A stretch of DNA of 64,000 nt from Coriaria nepalensis (lineage: Eukaryota; Streptophyta; Magnoliopsida; Cucurbitales; Coriariaceae). The notes beneath the pieces were generated by a model that worked only from the letters and a program-made list of their open reading frames with translations, was not told the origin of the DNA and did no database searches. Positions 62,664 through 64,000 of the stretch are shown in pieces; within the stretch, counting starts at the first letter, position 1, and each line of letters begins with the position of its first letter. The stretch is taken from positions 930,001 to 994,000 of the forward strand of contig CP114485.1 of NCBI GenBank assembly GCA_027186245.1, written 5' to 3'. The position numbers and the translations under genes are program-made.

Positions 62664-64000
62664 ATGCAAACAGAGGCAAGGGTTGCTGTGGTGATGGAAG
62701 GAGGGCAGATGGCTCTCAATCCTGGCCATGGAGGAGGAGGAGCGGGAGGGATATCCTTCGACGGTGGCGCGAGAAAGGTTGTAGAGAAAAAGCAACAATC
62801 GTTGCAGCAGCATCAACATTCGCAGATCGGAACGGTGTCGCAGCTTCTAGCTGGAGGTGTTGCTGGAGCTCTTAGTAAGACTTGCACCGCACCACTTGCT
62901 CGGCTTACCATACTATTTCAGGTTAAATTTGAATTATATTTCTTCGTCTATCATTTTCTTGAATGTTTACATGATAAAAATGTTTGATTTTTTTCCCCAC
63001 TCTCTGTACTATCATTGAGCGACTGATCATTGTGCAATTCGTAGGTTATGTTTGCACGGTAAGGTATTATTGTGTTCTTATGGGTCATTCTTATGTGTGG
63101 AAATGGGGAACTGATCAGCTTGGTTCTCTTGGTAGCTCTTGCTGACTCCCCCCCCCACCCAAATCTCTTATTAAAGGCTGAGGCTTGTGATCACTATTTT
63201 GAATAACGTAATTCCAGTCTCTTTTTTTTTTTTTATAGCTGGCTTACTGATATAAGCAGTGAATTGGTTTCTTTTTAGGTGCAAGGTATGCATGCCGATG
63301 CTGCAACACTGAGAAATGCCAGCATATGGCGCGAGGCATCAAGAATTGTTGGCGAGGAAGGATTTAGAGCTTTCTGGAAAGGGAACCTGGTTACAATCAC
63401 TCACCGCCTGCCTTATTCTTCCATAAATTTCTATGCCTATGAGCACTACAAAAAGGTTGGTGGTAACATTTTCAGAAGGAAATATCTTCTTAAGCTTCGA
63501 GGCATTTTGATTTTATTTGTCCTATATATTAATTTGTTGTATTGCTATCTGTTGCAGTTGTTGCACAAGATTCCGGGACTAGAAAGCCATAGTCAGAGTA
63601 TGAGTACGGATCTTTGCATACATTTTGTTGGTGGTGGTCTCGCAGGGATAACAGCTGCATCAGCTACATATCCACTGGACCTAGTGAGGACACGCCTTGC
63701 TGCTCAGGTACTACTAAAATTATCATGCATTGAATATGAAGAGTTAACACAAGTTTCAATTTCTGGGACCTGGCTGTTGTTATTAGCTGTGTGTCTGCTG
63801 CTTTCAACACAGCTTTTCTTGTGTTAACTCTAGTCCATTGTTTTGGATCTATCTTTTTTGACCTCTTACATTTGGAAATCTCGGCCTCTGTATATCATAT
63901 CTTTAACAATGGCTAGAGGGTGCTTTTGGATGGAGTCTTTTCAAACCTTTTTGTTGTTAGTGGTTGGACTGTATGTTTGAAGGAGCATCTTTCTTCCTTA
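62664..64000 (+). CDS. Mitochondrial carrier family protein (At3g53940-like), 3' end outside window
   Basis: Inner-mitochondrial-membrane solute carrier; only the first three exons are visible (62664-62921, 63279-63455, 63558-63707), and a GT donor follows the third. The start MQTEARVAVVMEGGQ, followed by a Gly/Gln-rich stretch, matches At3g53940/At2g37890 closely. The first repeat has LLAGGVAGALSKTCTAPLAR, with APLARLTILFQ in place of the strict PxDxxK signature, as in those relatives. The EGFRAFWKGNLVTITHRLPY block follows. The second repeat has the full signature YPLDLVRTRLAAQ. About the first 195 residues are present; the family length is about 350-370. Substrate unknown. No lesion is seen in the visible part. 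Confidence 0.9.

Overview
The window is nuclear DNA of a eudicot flowering plant. It is AT-rich, with many-exon genes, GT-AG introns, plant-only families (SBT4-type subtilase, PLS-class PPR, RABA2, NPF5, DUF620, WLIM2), one eukaryotic tRNA and long microsatellites. I cannot name the species. All exon joins were made by eye from splice consensus and reading frame, and family names come from remembered family sequences, not from a search.

Layout, left to right: DIVARICATA-type MYB (minus); broken lachrymatory-factor-synthase-like gene (minus); broken ARM-repeat gene (minus) head to head with a broken PPR gene (plus); broken WLIM2 gene (plus); intact nucleotide-sugar/phosphate transporter (minus); broken O-fucosyltransferase gene (plus); intact proline transporter (minus); N-truncated membrane lectin (minus); intact MYB25/MYB109-type MYB (plus); intact RINGv-type membrane E3 ligase (plus); broken DUF620 gene (plus); intact class I small heat-shock protein (minus); intact uncharacterised five-exon gene (minus); tRNA-Asp; intact MEE60-like gene (plus); intact DIR1-like lipid-transfer protein (plus); intact SIS-like gene (minus); an AT-rich stretch with a degenerate hAT-like element; a small two-exon gene for a secreted cysteine-rich peptide (minus); a decayed subtilase beside a Ty3/gypsy remnant; an intact subtilase (minus); intact RABA2 GTPase (plus); intact NPF5 transporter (plus); and the 5' part of a mitochondrial-carrier gene (plus).

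The genes do not form one pathway. Gene order resembles conserved angiosperm blocks: MYB25/MYB109, ProT, WLIM2 and the At2g39910-like ARM gene are neighbours in Arabidopsis (At2g39880-39910, At3g55730-55770). From memory, subtilase with RABA2, and NPF5.6/5.7 with a mitochondrial carrier, are also neighbours there. The most notable overall feature is that seven genes carry frameshifts, stops or deletions while their immediate neighbours are clean. This fits duplicate loss after polyploidy, although base errors in the assembly must be excluded for single-base lesions.

I found no clearly new multi-gene system. The best leads are the cysteine-rich peptide gene, matching loss of zinc ligands in both LIM domains of the WLIM2 relic, the truncated but open lectin gene, a cluster of five G-boxes upstream of the SIS-like gene, and two probable GC-AG introns.
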